From Turnera subulata (taxonomy: Eukaryota > Streptophyta > Magnoliopsida > Malpighiales > Passifloraceae): DNA of 64,000 nucleotides. The position numbers and the translations under genes are program-made. The stretch covers positions 174,162-238,161 of the forward strand of contig JAKUCV010007535.1 in the NCBI GenBank assembly GCA_028386065.3, in the 5' to 3' direction. Position 1 is the stretch's first letter; each line of letters starts with the position of its first letter. The notes beneath the pieces were generated by a model, which worked only from the letters and a program-made list of their open reading frames with translations, was not told the origin of the DNA and ran no database searches. Positions 32,063-43,389 of the stretch are shown in pieces.

Positions 32063-33315
32063 GTGGTGGGGCCTGGCATCCAGAATTAGTTAATAACCAG
32101 GTACGACCCTAGCTTGTCCAGTGACGGGGCCCGGAAGATAAAATTGGTAATAAAAACTAATAATTAATCTTTGGGTCTTGGTTCAGTATTGATTATGATG
32201 TGCTTGATATGATTCAGTAGATTCCTCTGTCGTGTTGCTTGTATTGGTTTCCTTTGTTGTGTTGTTTGAGTTGTATTCCACTGTTATGATGTTGAGATAG
32301 TTTCCTTGTGATGTGAGGGTTGCTTATTGTTGTGATGGTTGCATTACTTCGAAAGTGTTATGGTTGAATATATCACTGTTTATCTTTCGTCGGTGAGCGT
32401 TTCGGACTCACCCCTCGCCTGCGGGGTTTCATCCCGTAGGATGAGTTGTTTGATGTACAGGCTTGGTGCATACCCGACAGGCTGCGGCGTTATCCCCTGG
32501 ACGGGCTTGGATCCATAGGTTGCATGTGTCGCATACAATGTTAGTGAGTTTAAGTCTTCCGCTGTGCATATTGTTATTGTTGTTGGGCCATTGGGCCGGG
32601 ACTTATTATTTATGATGTTTTACTATTTTGGGCCGTTGGGCCGAGTTATGGTTGTTTACACTGTATGCTAGGCCTTGTTGGGCTGGGTTGTCACAGTTCC
32701 GGCACGTGTTTACTGTGTACGGTAAATACGGGTCGGGGCGTTTCAAGATATGAGAAAAAAATTAATTTTTTATCATGTAATAATGTTTTAAAATTATAAA
32801 AAAATCTATATTATGTTAATTTAAAAATATATGCAAAATAAAAAAAATTAGTGGAGGAATACAAAATTAATATAAATTCTAATAGAATCATGTAGTATAA
32901 AAAATAAATAAAATGAAATTATGATATATACTATATATATCATGAAGATTGTAACCAAAATAATAAAAATACATGAATTGTTATGTAAAATTACAAAAAT
33001 ATGAATAAATAATTTATAAATATAAAAATCACTATTATTTACCCTTAAAATTTTTCATAATTTTTCATAATTTATTATTCTTTTTCATAATTTGGAAAAT
33101 ATTTTTTATTAAATAATAATGAATTTTAGAATGTCATCATAATAATATATTACTATATCATATCGAAATAAATTAAAAAATAATAATCTAATTTAATAAT
33201 TTCTATTTGTATAATTTATTTATTAGTTTTTATTTAAATAACTATTAATATAAAAAATAATTATATTATACATTTCCGTACAAAGTGCATTGCACGTGCT
33301 GAAAAACTTGTTTAG

Positions 33316-33448
33316 AGAAAAAGGGTAAAGTGCATGTCTATTATTTGAGGAAAAGATGTAAGAAGAAAAATTTGGGGACAATTATGACCGGGAGACCAAA
33401 AGCCCCTAGTGTGAGTGCGAATATTAACAGGAGGAATGTAAATATGAC
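33316..33448. repeat. 3' flank of PR-1 unit 3, matching unit 2
   Basis: The stretch AAATTTGGGGACAATTATGA...CCCCTAGTGTGAGTG...GAATGTAAATATGAC matches 24590-24700 downstream of gene 2. The match resumes at 34526-34550 and from 35277, which shows that the two intervening segments are insertions. Confidence 0.75.
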
Positions 33449-34525
33449 GGATTGGGCTCCTCTCCCTTCCAATGGTTCTTAATTATCTTTTTAGCTTTTC
33501 AACACCTCATTTATTTTATTTATTTTCTTTTTGTTTCTTTTCTTTAATCGAGGACATAAACAAAACAACTCATTTAATTCTTTTCACGAATGCTCTTTAC
33601 TCTCTTGTTTATTGTCTTTAACTTGTGAGAGAAACAAAAAATCACCTTGAATACCAAATTTGCAAGTTTTTGAAAAATCACCATGAAAGTTAACAACACA
33701 ATAGCCATGATGCTTGCTCTGGGTCTACTTCCACATCACAAAGACATGGTGAGCAGAACCAAAAGGAAATCCTTAGAGAAATTAAAGAAAAGTGTGTATG
33801 CTTCTTTTCGTTGTCTCCACTCCTATGTATATCCTCCATGAATATATACGCGAGAAAAATATGCAGATATCGAATGATTTCGAAATTTATGATAATTAAG
33901 ATCCATGATTTTGGGATGGTGTATGGATATATACACATATTTGCGTATATTAGGGACCAATTAATACAAAAAAAATATTATTACTCTCTGTGTTAATTGC
34001 ATCATTTCCTTACTAATTTGCATTCGAGTCGCAATTAACGTTGGAAAACCTACAGTAAGATAGAAGTTCAGAGAAAAGAATGGAAACTAAGAGTTATATG
34101 TAAAGCAGTCATGAAAGAAAAGAGAAAGATGTTACTAGTAGTTCAAAAATCACCATGAAAGTTCTATTTCGAATGATCAACTAGTTTTTGAAATTTATTG
34201 AAAATCCAGTATTCATGGTGACTTTTGTTTATCCAGTATTCATGGTGATTTTTTGTTTATCCAGTATTTATGGTAATTTTTTTTTTTGTTTTCCTTTACT
34301 GGTTGAAGACAAGAAACAAGAGAGTAAAGAACATGCGTGTGGAAAAAAGAAAAAAATTAAATGAGTTGTTTTGTTCTCGGTTAAAAGAAAAGAAAAAAAT
34401 AAATGAGGTGTTAAAAGTTATATTTTTAGTATAAAACAATTAAAAACCATTAAATTTAATCTAACCATTGAAATTGAAATAACAGCATATCTCCTGTTAC
34501 CCGGAACAGGAGAGTAGCCCAATCC
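33449..34525. mobile_element. Long-TIR MULE-type element A (1,077 bp), 9-bp TSD AAATATGAC
   Basis: It starts GGATTGGGCTCCTCTCC and ends with the inverse GGAGAGTAGCCCAATCC. AAATATGAC lies on both sides (33440-33448 and 34526-34534), and the empty site is seen in unit 2. Arms of 200 bp or more pair (AACACCTCATTTATT vs AATAAATGAGGTGTT; CTCTTTACTCTCTTGTTT vs its inverse). No transposase; small frames in the centre (33690-33996) lack coding signs. Confidence 0.75.
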
Positions 34526-34550
34526 AAATATGACTCCATCCCTACATGTC

Positions 34551-35276
34551 GGATTGGGCTCCTCTCCAGTTAGGGATAACAGGATAGATCCTGTTATTCC
34601 AATCTCAACCGTTAATTAAATCTAACAGTTGAGAATATTTAATTGACTTCTATTCTCTTTGCTCAAAAAACTAAATTGGTTCCTCTTCTCCTCCTTTTCT
34701 TCTTCTCAATTGTTTGGATCTACAAACTGATTTCTCCAAATAAAACATCAGATATCAGTGACAACAAAACTACAAAGGATATCTTCTCCCAATTTAATTT
34801 TTATACACAATACATAGAGAGAGGGAGATAAAAAAGATTTGAAAAGAAAGAATTTCTTTTTCTTTTTTTGAGAGATGGGCTGATGATTATTGCAAAGAGT
34901 AGAGTAAAAATAACTGATGAGTGGATTTGCTAAATAATCAGATGGAGTTGTAACCAGCCTTAGAATCCATTCTTCTCCTCCTTCAAAATCCACCCTCATT
35001 CTTAAACTAATGCGTGGAAAGAACTCTTGGTACAAGAAGAGTAGAAGATATTTTGATTCTGTGTATTCTTTTGTTCTTTACTTTTTGTGTAGTTATCCTT
35101 GGACTGGGTTTTGAGATTTTTGAAACTGAAATATACTAGGTTAGATTCCTAGATCTTGGATTGAAAAATTATCTTTTTAACATAAAGTAATTATCAACCG
35201 TTAGATTTAATTTAACGGTTGAGATTGGAGTAACAGGATTTATCCTGTAACTCACAATTGGAGAGGAGCCCAATCC
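34551..35276. mobile_element. Related TIR element B (726 bp), near-perfect 9-bp TSD
   Basis: It begins GGATTGGGCTCCTCTCCAG and ends in its inverse. The pairing extends through AACAGGAT...ATCCTGTTA...CCAATCTCAACCGTTAA for about 85 bp. Flanks are CTACATGTC (34542-34550) and ATACATGTC (35277-35285). It has the same terminal sequence as element A, 25 bp to its left. Confidence 0.7.
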
Positions 35277-35474
35277 ATACATGTCATACGGGTGAAGAAA
35301 ACATCGACTGCTATTAATAATGCAAAACTGCAACGTTGCACACGCTGAGCCAATGGCAGCAAACATGCAACTGTTCTTGGCTGAATCTGTCCAAAAAGTC
35401 CACAATAGAGTACTATTTATCAAGCATACATATATAAATTAACTCCCGTAGTAGCTTTTATATAGTCGGATTAA

Positions 35475-35978
35475 TTAGTAAGGTTTATCCCCAATCCAGT
35501 TGCCTGGAGGGTCATAGTTGCAGCCGTAGAAAGCTCCACCAAGAGCACCGTTAAGGCCGTCGCACATCACCTTGACGCATCCAACTCGCTCCGTGGTGTT
35601 CCAAACCACCTGAGTGTAATGGCCACAGTCCTTCCCAGCTTGACAGGTGTTGGAGTTATAGTCATAGAAGGCCTTCTCATCCACCCACCACTGGACGGCC
35701 GCGGTGACCGTCACCTCGGGGGCGCTGCTCCATGCAAGGTTTTCCCCATATTCTCCATTAGAATGGATAAGCTTGCAATCAACTTTTCGTTTATTGGCAT
35801 AGTTCAGTGCATAGTCAGCAAGTTTGTTGTCCCAGGTTAGGGGAGGAACGCGTTCAACTGCACGAGCTTTGTTATGGGCATCAAGATACTCTTTTTGTAT
35901 GTCTTCGGCGTAAGAGGGAAGGATTAGGGCTAAACCCATCACGCAAAAGAGAGCCATCAGAGCCATCTTAGAGGACAT
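35475..35978 (-). CDS. PR1: Pathogenesis-related protein 1 (PR-1), gene 3
   Basis: A 167-aa secreted CAP protein from one exon. The signal peptide (MSSKMALMALFCVMG...LPSYA) ends at about residue 24, before EDIQKEYL. Motifs are HNKARAVERV (about 35), LADYALNYANKRK (about 53), CKLIHSNGEYGENLAW (about 68), [10 protein letters not shown] (about 99) and CGHYTQVVW (about 119). The His/Glu set and six cysteines are kept. Compared with its neighbours it has a few extra Gly-rich residues (DGLNGALGGAFYG) before the last cysteine. The C terminus [15 protein letters not shown] predicts the CAPE-like 11-mer PPGNWIGDKPY. The TATA box is about 86 bp and the W-box 155 bp upstream of the ATG. It shares long flanks with gene 2; its own unit has been split by a Helitron-like element, two TIR elements and a chromovirus. 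Confidence 0.95.
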   Translation of the reverse strand: MSSKMALMALFCVMGLALILPSYAEDIQKEYLDAHNKARAVERVPPLTWDNKLADYALNYANKRKVDCKLIHSNGEYGENLAWSSAPEVTVTAAVQWWVDEKAFYDYNSNTCQAGKDCGHYTQVVWNTTERVGCVKVMCDGLNGALGGAFYGCNYDPPGNWIGDKPY

Positions 35979-36063
35979 GGCTTTTTGCTATTTGATAGTA
36001 TGCAAGAAAAACACCTAATTAAGTGTTGTGAGGTGTGGATGATATATCAATAGCCATTCAGTA

Positions 36064-36200
36064 TTTATAGAAATTAATCAGTTCTGGAATTTTTTGGTTT
36101 TGTGCCCTGTTTACGCGGGGAATGCAGATGAATTGACCGTGCATTTTACTAATGTGATGCACATCATAAAATGGGAGCAGCATGCGGATTGATTCTAGCC
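36064..36200 (-). promoter_or_regulatory. Promoter of PR-1 gene 3: TATA box and W-box module
   Basis: TATAAAT on the minus strand (36069-36064). The conserved block at 36107-36200 contains TTGACC at 36133-36138, at the same distance from the ATG as in gene 2. Confidence 0.6.
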
Positions 36201-36828
36201 CATATATTCCTTGGATTCAAAGAAACTTTTACAGTAGCTATCAAAGTGCCGTGCCTATGGATTTACTGTAATTGGAGAAAACTAAGGATTTGTGCTAATC
36301 CAAGTAATTATTGGGATTTATTACCCCCCACAAACCATGGCTTACCAAGAGTGTTGTGTGTTCCTGAAAAAAAAAAAAAATGTCAATAACATTCAACATG
36401 CTTGTCAGTGGCGCAGATGATGAATATAATAAGTCCGAAAAGGTATATATAAAGCAACCAGGAAGGCCATATATCATCTTGCTAAGACCGATAACAATAT
36501 ACGTACAGATATATACTTGCAGCCAAAAAACTGCAAGTTGAAGGTTCTGTCATGTTAATTTACATTATGCTGGCTGCCTGGCCAGTGTTTTTGTCTCATT
36601 TGTAATCCAGCCTATTCTAGTGGCACGTTGCTTTTCCATTTTTTTTTTTTGATAAGCATCCAATTAAATTTAATAACAGAAAACACACTGCTAACGATGC
36701 CACACACACAGTTTTCAGTTTTCACCTCCTAGGCGCGATACTTAAACATTACAAACGGTTTCCACTTGTGTCGATGGCAGCAGTGGCAGGGTGATCCGGA
36801 TTTGTTACGCTCCTCGAGAGTGGGTATA

Positions 36829-37197
36829 TGTCACGGATTCAAAGGCACACATGAGTCCTAGTTTGAGCCGGTGTGCGTCTGGGCTGGCCCATTCTGACTT
36901 AGACTAGGGTTGGCCGCCTTAAGTTTGAGTTGGCGTGGACAAGTAAGGAGAAACCTAGCCTAGGAAGGAGTCCTCTTACTTGTAGGGAAAGTTAGCTGGA
37001 ACCTTGCGGTACCTATTATATATAGGATGCGTGAGGGAGAGTTGTTGATGTTTATTAATAATAATACCGAGTCTTCTCCCATATTCTTGTGTTATCGATT
37101 TCTCTATCTCTTTTATTCGTGTGATTGTTGTTAGGTTGATAAGCCTTTGGCTTGACCGCACGGGCTGTTGCTGCGCATCTTCTCTGTGCCCGTGACA
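36829..37197 (+). repeat. Chromovirus 5' LTR
   Basis: TGTCACGGATTC...CCCGTGACA. A TATA-like TATTATATATAGG lies near 37013. It is followed by a PBS-like TGGTAGCGGAGC at 37201. Confidence 0.9.
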
Positions 37198-37727
37198 AGT
37201 GGTAGCGGAGCTTTCACGGTTTGTTCTGAAGGCGAGGGCTTGGGGGGCTGCTGGTGCTGTAGACTAGGTGTTGGTGCCGTTTGGCGCGCCTACTGGTGCG
37301 ATTGGCGCACCAAAATTGTCGTTGTGGCTCGCGCAAGACAGGTCCTTTTGGAATCGAGCTGTGGGCTAGAACTTTACGAATTTTCTGCCCTAATCGACAA
37401 GGGTAAAGACAGATTGGAGGTGCTGAAGCTGCTAAACAAGGAGGGTTGACCGAATCAGGTTTGGTTCTTTTTTATATAAAAATTCGACTTGATTATTTGG
37501 TGGATTGCAAATTGTTTGGATTGTGTGGGTACTTGCCGATTGTGAATTTTTGTTGGTCGATTTGTGTTGGTGTGGAAGATTGAAGTTCTTTGCTGATCCT
37601 TGGGTACACGCATCTGGTTTGTATCAAGGGTGTCGACTTTTATTACTCTAATATTAGTTGACTTGTGTGTTCTTGTTACGGAATAATCACACTTTGTTGG
37701 AGATTGTTTTGAGATTTTGGTTTAGGG

Positions 37728-38969
37728 GTGGTTAATACGAAGAAACCACCCCTAGGGGAGCAGGAAACAAGCGGGACAACTACTCAAGGAGATCCGAAGC
37801 AGGTTGCTGAGGGCAAGAAAGATCCGAAGCAGGTTGCCGAGGGCAAAAAGACCAGGGGTCGATCCAAGAGTAGAAATCCGATGGAGGACGCAATTCCAGC
37901 CCTTCAAAATCGCTTTGAAAAGTTCCAAGAGCGATTGAACAGCCTCGAGGAGCGGGTGGATGAGTGTGAAGCTAGCACAGAGGGCATGACTGGTGAGGTT
38001 CAAGCACTCAGGGTGCAATTCACAGAGCTGAATGATAGTGTGATGATGGCACTATCAGACTTTGTCGAGGAATTTGAGGAGATGCGTACTCGAAAGGATG
38101 ATGTTCGGTTGTGCAAACGGCAGCTATCATTGATGGATGGTAGTATGTCTCTTCACCAACAACAGGTGCTGCCCAAAGTCGATATTCCGAAGCCAAAGGA
38201 GTATGATGGGACGCGGACAACAAAGGCAGTAGACGTCTTTCTGTTCAGTTGTGAAGAATACTTTGATGGTCTGAAAATCACTAAAGATGAGCAGAAGGTA
38301 AAGATAGCCGGGAGATACTTTGCCGATTCTGCGGTCTTGTGGTGGCGACGGGTACGCACTACTGAGGGGTGTGCGGATTGGACATGGGAGCGCTTCAAGA
38401 TTGAAGTGAAGAACCAATTCTACCCGGAGTTTGCGGAGAGGGAGGCACGAGATAGGTTGCGAGCCTTGAAGCACACAGACAACATCAGGAAATACGTCAA
38501 GGAGTTTCAGGATTTGGCTTTTGAAATTCCTTCTATGACAGAAGAGGAAGGTTATGGCGCTTTTATTGGAGGACTTCAGAGGTGGGCACGAGCGAAGATT
38601 GATGATCGTCGTGCAACGACCCTAAAGGAGGCACTGCGTGTGGCCGAGTCACTTACGGAGTATGGCAAGGAAAAAGCATCGTCTTCTTCCAAAGATACCA
38701 AGAAGGGTGGCGAAGGGAAGGCCAAGTCTTAAGGTTCTGGACCCAAGAAGGGAGACAAGAAGCCGATGGGAAAATTCAAGGGTGGGAACAAGGGAGACGT
38801 CAAGTGTTTCTTCTGTCAGGGGCCACACAAGGCGTGGAATTGTCCACAGAAAAACAAACTTGCTGCCTTGCTGAAGCAAAGTGCCGATACCGACGATGGG
38901 GATGAGGAAGTCAAGATGGGGTCGATTAAGATCCTAAGCGCAGTTAGGGTTGAGATGCCGGAGGCATAG
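37728..38969 (+). pseudogene. Chromovirus gag (broken)
   Basis: It starts at MVNTKKPPLGEQE. An N-terminal lysine-rich linker is followed by a coiled-coil-like part (about residues 50-130) and a retrotransposon gag domain (VDVFLFSCEEYF, ADSAVLWWRR, WERFKIEVKNQF, about residues 160-290). The nucleocapsid knuckle CFFCQGPHKAWNC (CX2CX3HX4C, about 38808) lies after an in-frame stop at 38730, and a second stop follows at 38967. Gag assembles the particle and binds the RNA. The 334-residue part before the stop is intact, but it lacks its zinc knuckle. Confidence 0.85.
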
Positions 38970-38978
38970 GGAGGTCGA

Positions 38979-41900
38979 ATGTACACCAATGTGTGCATTG
39001 GGAAACATGAACTTAAAGCTCTTGTTGATACTGGTGCTACTCACAATTTTCTTTCAGGTACTGAAGCGAGGAAGCTTGGCATACCGATTACGAAGGAATT
39101 GAGCACCATGAAGGCCGTTAACGCGGCTGCCCAACCGATCCTAGGAGTGGCCCGAGGTGTGGAAATTACCATGGGTGACTGGCGAGGAAAGATCGAGTTG
39201 ACGGTGGTTCCCCTAGATGACTACCCCATGATCTTAGGGATGATCAAGGAACTCTTTGTGTTACGACGTTAGAAAGGTCCACGATTGGTTTAAGTGAACG
39301 GCGCCCCCAGCTCGTGTACACACCACTGACGACCTGCACTCCCTGCCTTCGGCTTCTTTGTTCAAAGCCGGGATGTTGACCGCGCGCCCGAGTTCACACC
39401 TCTCGGATGAAAAGAACGTGTCCACTTCTCGCTCCTTCCTGTCACGGATGTGCCAAGTGAAGTGGAGAAGGTACTTGAAGAGTTTGCGGATGTGATGCCC
39501 AGTTCGTTGCCAAAGAATCTACTGCCAAGAAGGGAGGTGGATCACGCAATCGAATTGGAGTCTGGTGCTAAACCACCAGCGAAAGCACCTTACTGGATGG
39601 CGCCTCCTGAACTAGAGGAGTTGAGGAAGCAATTAAAGGAGCTACTGAATGCGGGATTTATCCAGCCATCCAAGGCACCTTATGGTGCGCCCGTGCTTTT
39701 TCAAAAGAAGTACGATGGATCTCTACGGTTATGCATCGACTACCGGGCATTGAACAAGAATACAGTGAAGAACAAGTATCCAATCCCGAGGATAGATGAC
39801 TTGTTTGATCAGCTTGGAGATGCTCAGTGGTTTACTAAGCTCGATTTGAGATAGGGTTACTGGCAGGTTCGCATTGCGGAAGGGGACGAGCAAAAAACCG
39901 CGTGTGTGACGAGGTATGGTTCGTTTGAATTTTTAGTCATGCCTTTTGGACTAACCAACGCCCCTGCCACTTTCTGTACATTGATGAACAAGGTGTTAGC
40001 CCCGTTCCTGGATCGATTTGTGGTGGTCTATGTAGATGACATTGTGGTTTATAGCAAGACACTTGAGGAGCATCTAGATCACTTGAGACAAGTGTTTCGG
40101 GCTTTACGAGACAGTGAGCTATTCGTGAAGAAGGAAGGTGTGCTTTTCTGCAACGGGAAATAGCATTCCTTGGCCACATTGTTGGAGGCGGGAAGCTGAA
40201 GATGGACAGGTCTAAGGTGCAAGCAATGGTCGATTGGGAAGCACCCAAGAAGGTACCCGAGCTGCATTCTTTTCTTGGCATGGTGAATTATTACCGGCGG
40301 TTCATCAAGGGACATTCAACCATTTGTGCACCTTTGACGGATCTCTTGAAGAAAGACAAGATCTGGACGTGGGATGCAAAGTGCCAAGAGGCATTCGAGA
40401 GATTGAAGGCAGCCATTGTAGAAGAGCCAGTGTTATCCGAGTTGTGAACGGGTTTATAATGTTTACACTGACGCTTCAGATTTTGCTATTGGTGGTGTTT
40501 TGATGCATGATGGGCATCCTATTGCCTATGAATCTCGCAAGCTTAATGACACGGAGAGGCGATATACTGTGCAAGAGAAGGAGATGTCCGCCATAGTGCA
40601 CTGCCTACGTGTGTGGCGTCATTACTTGCTTGGTTCGCGGTTTGCTGTGTTTACGGACAATGAGGCGACGAGTTACTTTCAGACACAAAAAAGCTCAGTC
40701 CTAAAAAAGCACGGTGGTAAGACTTTCTTGCAGAGTTCGACTTTTCTCTAGAGTACAAGCCAGGGAAGACAAATTTCGTTGCTGATGCTCTTAGCCGAAA
40801 AGCTGAACTAGCTTCTGTAGTGGTGGTGTGACCAGTGTCCGACTTGAAGCAATGGATAGAAGCCGGGCTGCAGCAGGATCCTTATACCAAAAGCCTCATG
40901 GAGTATGCCATGCAAGGGAAGACAAGGAGATTTTGGGTTGACAAAGGGTTGCTGCTCACCAAGGGGAATCGTGTGTATGTCCCCAAACATGGAAGTTTGC
41001 GCAAAGAGGTGCTGAAGAAGTGCCATGACTCGATGTGGGCAGGACATCCAGGCATCGGCCGCACTTGCGCATTGTTGGAGAACGAGTACTACTGGCCATG
41101 GATGAGAGATGATGTGGAGCTCTATGTGAAGACTTGTCTAGTGTGTCAACAAGACAAGAACGAGCAACTCTCACCAACGGGATTGCTTGAGCCATTGCCG
41201 ATTCTTGACAGGCCGTGGACATGTATTTCTTTGGATTTCATAACGTGTTTACCATTATCTGAAGGCAGTGGTACTATACTTGTTGTTGTTGACAGGTTCT
41301 CCAAGTATGGAGTCTTTATAGCCGCCCCAAAGGATTGTTCGGGTGAGGACGCAGCACGCTTATTCTTCAAGCATGTTGTCAAATATTAGAGAGTGCCACA
41401 AAGCATTGTGAGTGATCGTGATGGACGCTTTACTGGACGGTTTTGGAGGGAGCTTTTCAAGTTGATGGGATCAGACCTCAACTTCTCTACAAGTTTTCAT
41501 CCACAAACTGACGGGCAGACCAAGAGGGTGAATGCTTTGCTTGAGTTGTACCTACAACACTATGTGAGTGCGAATCAAAGGGATTGGGCCAAGTTGCTGG
41601 ACGTGGCACAGTTTTCCTACAACCTACAGCAAAGTGAATCAACCGGGAAGAGTCCATTCGAGATCGTGACGGGGCAGCAGCCGTTGACCCCTAGTGCACT
41701 TGCGCAAGGATACACGGGTACAAGCCCTGACGTATGGCACTTTGCCAAGGAGTGGCATGAGCAACGTGATCTGACCAAGAACTTCTTGACCAAGGCCGCC
41801 ACGAAGATGAAGAAGTGGGCAGACAAGAAAAGACGGCACTTGGAGTTCGAGGAGGGGGAGATGGTACTAGTGAAAATGCTACCGCACCAACAAAGGACTT

Positions 41901-42318
41901 TTCAAAAGTTACACAAAGGCTTAGTTCGCAGGTACGAAGGACCTTTTCGAGTTGAGAAGAGGGTGGGACGAACTGCTTACAAGCTGGAGTTACCCCGGAC
42001 TGTTGGTTTTCATCCAGTTTTCCACGTGAGTTTGTTGAAGCCTTTCCGAGTCGACAAAAAGGGGATGTCGACCGGAATGTGTCAAAGCGAGCACCTATCG
42101 CTGTGACCATAGCACATGACAAGCAAGTGGAAGAGATCGCGTTTCACAGGATGGTTCCACGACGTGGTCAAAACGCACCTCACTTGGAGTACTTTGTTCG
42201 ATGGAAAGGATTACCGGAGAGTGAAGCAAGTTGGGAACGCGAAGACCATTTGTGGCAATTTCGGGATAAGCTGGAGGCATATCACGAGATGGCTGCGACG
42301 AGGGCGTCGCAGAATTGA
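38979..42318 (+). pseudogene. Chromovirus pol (broken): protease-RT-RNase H-integrase-chromodomain
   Basis: Protease: LVDTGATHNF (about 39020), with a stop at 39270. [16 protein letters not shown] (39730), a stop at 39852 next to KLDLR, then [12 protein letters not shown] and YVDD (about 40029). RNase H: YTDASDFAIGG (40460), FTDNEATSYF and ALSRKAE (40790). Integrase: zinc-binding H-H-C-C region ending TCLVCQQDKNE (41130), core DFITCLPLSEG, VVVDRFSKYG and SDRDGRF, GPF module YEGPFRVEKRVG (41935). Chromodomain: YFVRWKGLPESEASWE (about 42190), which normally steers chromoviruses to chromatin marks. Frameshifts lie near 40160, 40450, 40700 and 42070; further stops are at 40829 and 41387. Confidence 0.88.
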
Positions 42319-42721
42319 GTGGGGGAGAATGTCACGCACTAGGATTTAAAGGCACACATGAGTCCTAGTTTGAGCCAGTGTGCGTGTGGGCTGGCCCATT
42401 CTGACTTGGACTAGGGTTGGCCGCCTTAAGTTTGAGTTGGCGTGGACAAGTAAGGAGAAACCTAGCCTAGGAAGGAGTCCTCTTACTTGTAGGGAAAGTT
42501 AGCTGGAACCTTGCGGTACCTATTATATATAGGATGCGTGAGGGGGAGTTGTTGGGCATGTATTGTTGTTGATGTTTATTAATAATAATACTGAGTCTTC
42601 TCCCATATTCTTGTGTTATCGATTTCTCTATCTCTTTTATTCGTGTGATTGTTATTAGGTTGACAAGCCTTTGGCTTGACCGCACGGGCTGTTGCTGCGC
42701 ATCTTCTCTGTGTCCGTGACA
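42317..42721 (+). repeat. Chromovirus polypurine tract and 3' LTR
   Basis: GAGTGGGGGAGAA (42317-42329), then the LTR 42330-42721. It carries a 23-bp stretch (around GGGCATGTATTG, about 42554) absent from the 5' LTR. Confidence 0.9.
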
Positions 42722-43389
42722 TATAGCCCCACCACTTCCATGATTTCCACTACAGACCTCTGATATGAAATTATTAGTGTGGCTCCGGTGGAGATCTTGT
42801 AACGCAGCACATGGGCGGAACAAACTTTCTTCAACCCCCGAGGGGAGGCACAACTGTTGAAAATTAATTAATAGCTTGAGACCTTGAAGAACAAAATCAA
42901 CAAAACTTAATTCGCCTAATAAGCCCTCATGCCCAAATAGGCAGCACATCAGAACTGCCAAGGATTAAGAATTGTAGAATTTTGAAAAAAGTAGAAAGTA
43001 AGCATGGAAGAGAGAGTTTTGCAAGGGTGTTTACCGATAGATTGTACTTTTGTAAGATTTCATTTCCTGTGCAGAGTGTTGGATATTTATAGAAGTTAGG
43101 ATGTCTAAAGAGAAAATGAGGATAAATCATTCCATTTGGAAACAACTCTTCGTGCAACTGTACAACTTTGGTTAATACAAACCTCTCACAGAAAACAATT
43201 TGAATTAAGGAATAATTTTTTTTGAAATGTTAATAACATCATTTTATTGCACCGAGTACCAGCGTAATAGTCAACTCAAGACCAACATTAGTGATACAAC
43301 ATATATAAACCATCAGCCCAAAAATAAAACCAGGTGCAGAAGGCTTCTGCCTCTGAAGATTACAAAACAGCAAGGCTATTAAAGGACGA

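Larger units (their letters stand above)
29407..32745 (+). mobile_element. Solo LTR (about 3.34 kb including a gap), 5-bp TSD AGATA
   Basis: It starts TGTAACAGCTCGGG and ends GGTCGGGGCGTTTCA. AGATA flanks it at 29402-29406 and 32746-32750. It is the same family as 9173-12043 in opposite orientation. The order is a pyrimidine-rich leader (about 29745-30180), the sequence gap, a site II-like cluster (30473-30781), an AT-rich stretch, an exon-like segment (31510-31552), a 28-bp minisatellite (31959-32062) and the conserved block ending in the LTR terminus. No PBS, PPT or protein domain lies inside. The Pro/Ser/Phe-rich open frames at 29740-30200 follow the C/T-rich tract and are not convincing genes. 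Confidence 0.85.
27708..33315 (+). mobile_element. Helitron-like element, host of three nested insertions
   Basis: The left end reads A/TCTATACTATCTATAC, the usual TC(T)-rich 5' terminus of plant Helitrons inserted after A. After removal of the nested MITE it continues into TTTTGATATATAAAAGCATAAC. AT-rich sequence of the same type resumes after each insert. It finishes with the short palindrome GTGCATTGCAC (about 33287-33297) and ends near ACTTGTTTAG, compared with the canonical CTRR. Own sequence is about 1.6 kb with no Rep/helicase, so it would be non-autonomous. The 3' end is not canonical, so the call is tentative; another AT-rich repeat is possible. Confidence 0.4.
36829..42721 (+). mobile_element. 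Ty3/gypsy chromovirus, full length but broken
   Basis: A 5.9-kb element with two LTRs (36829-37197, 369 bp; 42330-42721, 392 bp), both TGTCACG...CGTGACA. The flanks share TATA (36825-36828 and 42722-42725); the fifth base differs. Gag, protease, RT, RNase H, integrase and a C-terminal chromodomain follow in gypsy order. The LTRs differ by roughly ten substitutions and a 23-bp insertion, so the insertion is not ancient. It interrupts the 5' flank of PR-1 unit 3: 36775-36795 and 42730 onward are contiguous in unit 2 (about 26600-26640). Confidence 0.9.

Noticed and set aside
33690..33996. Small frames of 61-82 aa on both strands
   Set aside because: Inside a long-TIR element; AT-rich, no conserved motif, overlapping on opposite strands.
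34571..34588. Sequence TAGGGATAACAGGATAG, similar to the I-SceI target
   Set aside because: Only the first 13 bases agree, and the stretch is part of the element's inverted repeat; no homing endonuclease or intron context.
36171..37449. ORFs of 70-93 aa before the chromovirus gag and in its leader
   Set aside because: They fall in the PR-1 unit flank, the LTR and the untranslated leader; no coding character.
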